DNA from: Planctomycetaceae bacterium UBA6172
GTDB taxonomy: Bacteria > Planctomycetota > Planctomycetia > Pirellulales > Pirellulaceae
Assembly: GCA_002422955.1 (NCBI GenBank)
Contig: DITY01000159.1
Location: 1-7,085, forward strand
Direction: 5' to 3'
DNA: 7,085 bases
Made by a program: the position numbers and the translations under genes. This document shows, in pieces, positions 5,471 through 7,085 of this stretch (positions within the stretch are counted from its first letter, which is position 1; each line of letters opens with the position of its first letter). The notes beneath the pieces were generated by a model. That model ran no database searches. It was not told the origin of the DNA and saw only the letters and a list, made by a program, of their open reading frames with translations.

Positions 5471-5560
5471 GTAGCGGAACTCGCAGAGAGTTTCGATTTC
5501 AAAAACACGTCGTCTCCGAGACTGCGATAACCTTGCGAAAGTCTCTGCGACTTCCGCTAC
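5471..5560 (+). repeat. REP-like doublet with long spacer (units 17 and 18), copy B
   Basis: Unit 17 (5471-5495, plus) is exact AACTC/GAGTT consensus. Unit 18 (5536-5560, minus) is exact AAGTC/GACTT consensus. The 40-nt spacer contains GTCTC C GAGAC (5512-5522). Across about 90 bp it matches the doublet at 2666-2754 except for four substitutions and one indel, while the flanks differ. This is the cleanest copy in the window and a good query for the family. Confidence 0.9.
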
Positions 5561-5568
5561 CCGCAACC

Positions 5569-5588
5569 GACGCGATGCGTCTTTTTTT
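5569..5588 (+). terminator. Candidate short Rho-independent terminator
   Basis: GACGC, loop GAT, GCGTC, followed directly by seven T. The stem is short (5 bp) but GC-rich and the T-run is immediate. It lies between the two glycosyltransferase genes on their strand, just after a REP-like doublet and 41 nt before the next ATG. If it works, the last glycosyltransferase would need its own promoter or read-through. Confidence 0.5.
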
Positions 5589-5629
5589 CCCCCGTCCTCC
5601 GCCCCCCGTCCAACCGTCCCCCGTTCCTA

Positions 5630-6769
5630 ATGCTTTCCCCTAAACTGATTTTGCACGCCAGGGTGGTCACGGGACATGGTGGTGGGCCGGATAAGACGAT
5701 CGTCACCGCGCCGCGGCATTACCGCGAGTTCGGGTTCGAAGGCCAATGCCTGTACTTGCATCCGCCGGAAGACGAGGGGTTTGCCGTGATTCGTCGGCGG
5801 GCGGAACAACAGGGTGCGGAGTTGATCGAGATCGACGATGGCGGGCCGCTTGATCCGAAGGTGGTTTGGCAGGCGTGGCGGTTGTGTCGGCGGTTGAAGC
5901 CGGCGATTTGGCACGGTCACGACTACAAAACCAACCTGCTCGGTCTGATGCTCGTACGGGCCGGGTGTCGGATGCGATTGGTGACGACGGTACACGGGTG
6001 GGTCAAAGAGACCTCGCGGACGCCGCTGTATTATCGCATCGACAAGCTGTGTTTGCCGCGATACGAACACGTCTACTGCGTATCACAGGACCAGGTCGAC
6101 GCGTGCCATGAGCTCGGCGTGCCAGACGATCGGTTGTTTCTGCTAGACAACGGCATCGATCTCGACGCCTACCAGCGGCGACGTGATCCGGCGACGGCAC
6201 GGGGTGATTGGTTGCCCGTTGCACCGGGTGAATTGTTGGTCGGCGCGATGGGGCGGTTGTCGGCCGAAAAAGGGTTTGATTTATTGATCCGCGCGGTCGC
6301 GCGGCGGATCGCCGACGGGGATCGGTTGCGACTGGTGATCGCCGGCGAGGGTGACGAGCGTGAATCGCTGGAGCGACTGATCAGCGATCTTGGGATGGGA
6401 GACCACATTCGTTTGATTGGCTTTTGTGAGGATGTGATTCGGTTTTACGAGGCGATCGATCTGTTTGTGCTCAGCAGTCTGCGTGAGGGGTTGCCGAACG
6501 TTTTGCTCGAAGCGATGGCGATCGGGGCACCGATTTTGTCGACCCGTGTCGCGGGTGTGCCACGTTTGATTGGTCACGACGACAACGGCTGGTTGGTCGA
6601 TTGTGGTGATGAAGATGCGTTGGCCGAATCGCTTCGACGATTGGCCGCCGATCCGCAGACACGAGAGCGACTGGCGAAGGCCGGCAGAGAAACGGTCGAA
6701 ACTCGGTTCAGCTTCGCGGAGCGGGCCCGTAAGCAGTGTGAGTTGTATTCGAAATTGCCGGGGGCTTGA
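5630..6769 (+). CDS. Glycosyltransferase family 4 (GT-B, retaining)
   Basis: Transfers a sugar from a nucleotide-sugar donor to a growing glycan on the cytoplasmic side, with retention of configuration in this family. The protein has 379 residues, normal for GT4. The N-terminal acceptor domain has a glycine-rich GHGGGPDKT near residues 15-23 and HGHDYKTN at about 95-102. The C-terminal donor domain has VGAMGRLSAEKGFDLLIRA at about 204-222 and the EX7E motif EGLPNVLLE (E286, E294), followed by AMAIGAPILSTRVAGVPRLI. All key residues are present. The ATG at 5630 gives MLSPKLILHAR, a normal first strand, but the 40 nt upstream are pyrimidine-rich with no Shine-Dalgarno. It is the last of four co-directional glycan genes and may be split from the others transcriptionally by a short terminator-like hairpin at 5569. 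Confidence 0.93.
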   Translation: MLSPKLILHARVVTGHGGGPDKTIVTAPRHYREFGFEGQCLYLHPPEDEGFAVIRRRAEQQGAELIEIDDGGPLDPKVVWQAWRLCRRLKPAIWHGHDYKTNLLGLMLVRAGCRMRLVTTVHGWVKETSRTPLYYRIDKLCLPRYEHVYCVSQDQVDACHELGVPDDRLFLLDNGIDLDAYQRRRDPATARGDWLPVAPGELLVGAMGRLSAEKGFDLLIRAVARRIADGDRLRLVIAGEGDERESLERLISDLGMGDHIRLIGFCEDVIRFYEAIDLFVLSSLREGLPNVLLEAMAIGAPILSTRVAGVPRLIGHDDNGWLVDCGDEDALAESLRRLAADPQTRERLAKAGRETVETRFSFAERARKQCELYSKLPGA

Positions 6770-6846
6770 GGTTGGCTGGACCGCGCTAATTAGCAACGAA
6801 AATAGCGACAAGCGTTTGCATTCCCAATGATTGAGCGAAATGGAGT

Positions 6847-6881
6847 TAGCCGCCGGTTCAGCCTAGATGTGCCGGCGGCTA
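6847..6881. repeat. Perfect 10-bp inverted repeat, GC-rich
   Basis: TAGCCGCCGG (6847-6856) and CCGGCGGCTA (6872-6881) are perfect inverted arms around 15 nt. There is no T-run on either side. It lies 78 nt after the stop of the GT4 gene and may be another dispersed intergenic palindrome or a weak transcript end structure. Confidence 0.65.
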
Positions 6882-7085
6882 GTGTCCCGCCGCTCGCCAA
6901 ACTGGCGGTGCCCAGGTAGTGTCTGGTATTCATGCGGCTGAGTCAGAAAACGCGATTGCCATCGGATCGAAACCTCGGTTGCTCCATAAGGTCGCGTCCA
7001 GGCCTGGCGAACACGCCGCTGCGTGTCCACGTCAACAAATAACAATGCCTCCACCACTTTATTGGTATCGCTGGTTTTTTAATTG
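6882..7085. other. Gene-poor right end with small palindromes
   Basis: No convincing gene is seen here. It contains CGCCA AAC TGGCG (about 6895-6907), the palindrome CCAGGCCTGG (6998-7007) and the inverted repeat ACACGC CGCT GCGTGT (7011-7026). A 64-codon minus-strand frame (7057-6863, GTG start) crosses the region and its end is coded by the right arm of the inverted repeat at 6847-6881. Such a frame is more likely an accident of repetitive DNA than a gene. Confidence 0.4.

Noticed and set aside
1585..5560. The regularly spaced repeats as a CRISPR array
   Set aside because: Units alternate in orientation, are spread over many gaps between genes, and spacers vary from 17 to 40 nt; no direct-repeat array or cas gene is present.
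1585..5560. The repeats as integron attC sites, given the adjacent group II intron
   Set aside because: There is no integrase and the genes between them are not single cassettes framed in one orientation; the units lack the usual R-box core and all carry a GTAG foot with a short hairpin instead.
6863..7057. A 64-codon minus-strand frame at the right end
   Set aside because: It uses a GTG start without a clear ribosome binding site, and its C-terminal codons are supplied by an inverted repeat. There is too little evidence to call it a gene.

Overview
The window looks like an accessory or surface-polysaccharide region of a planctomycete-type bacterium (Rhodopirellula-like). This is inferred from the moderately high GC, the family of short palindromic repeats filling every gap, the weak Shine-Dalgarno signals and the type of sugar genes. 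No ribosomal or housekeeping marker confirms it.

Layout. Positions 1-1584 (minus strand) are the 5' part of a group II intron: a 5' ribozyme segment (1081-1584) and a reverse transcriptase/maturase (1-1080) that runs off the left edge. The plus strand then carries four genes in one direction: a hexapeptide-repeat O-acyltransferase (1876-2499), a membrane acyltransferase of the Acyl_transf_3 type (2778-3875), a GT-B glycosyltransferase (about 4224-5375) and a GT4 glycosyltransferase (5630-6769). Together they look like part of a locus that builds and acylates an extracellular or cell-surface glycan. Positions 6770-7085 hold no convincing gene, only inverted repeats.

The most striking content is the repeats. 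Eighteen copies of a 25-bp unit lie in the gaps between 1585 and 5560. Each unit is a GTAG tetranucleotide followed by an 8-bp stem and a 5-nt loop. Sixteen of the 18 form eight head-to-head doublets and two are single. This is the architecture of REP sequences and REP doublets (REPIN/BIME). The two arms of a doublet differ by a compensatory C-G to G-C swap inside the stem, so the unit is conserved as its own hairpin. The arm order is fixed, so the doublet has a direction. One doublet occurs twice nearly identical over about 90 bp, including the spacer, which suggests it spreads as a unit.

The group II intron begins exactly inside the GTAG foot of one of these units, 3 nt beyond the hairpin stem. 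That suggests an intron using a REP-like hairpin as its landing site, comparable to group IIC introns that use terminator or attC hairpins. A second inverted-repeat element (1644-1767) lies where the partner arm of that same unit should be, so three layers of repetitive or mobile DNA are stacked between 1 and 1873.
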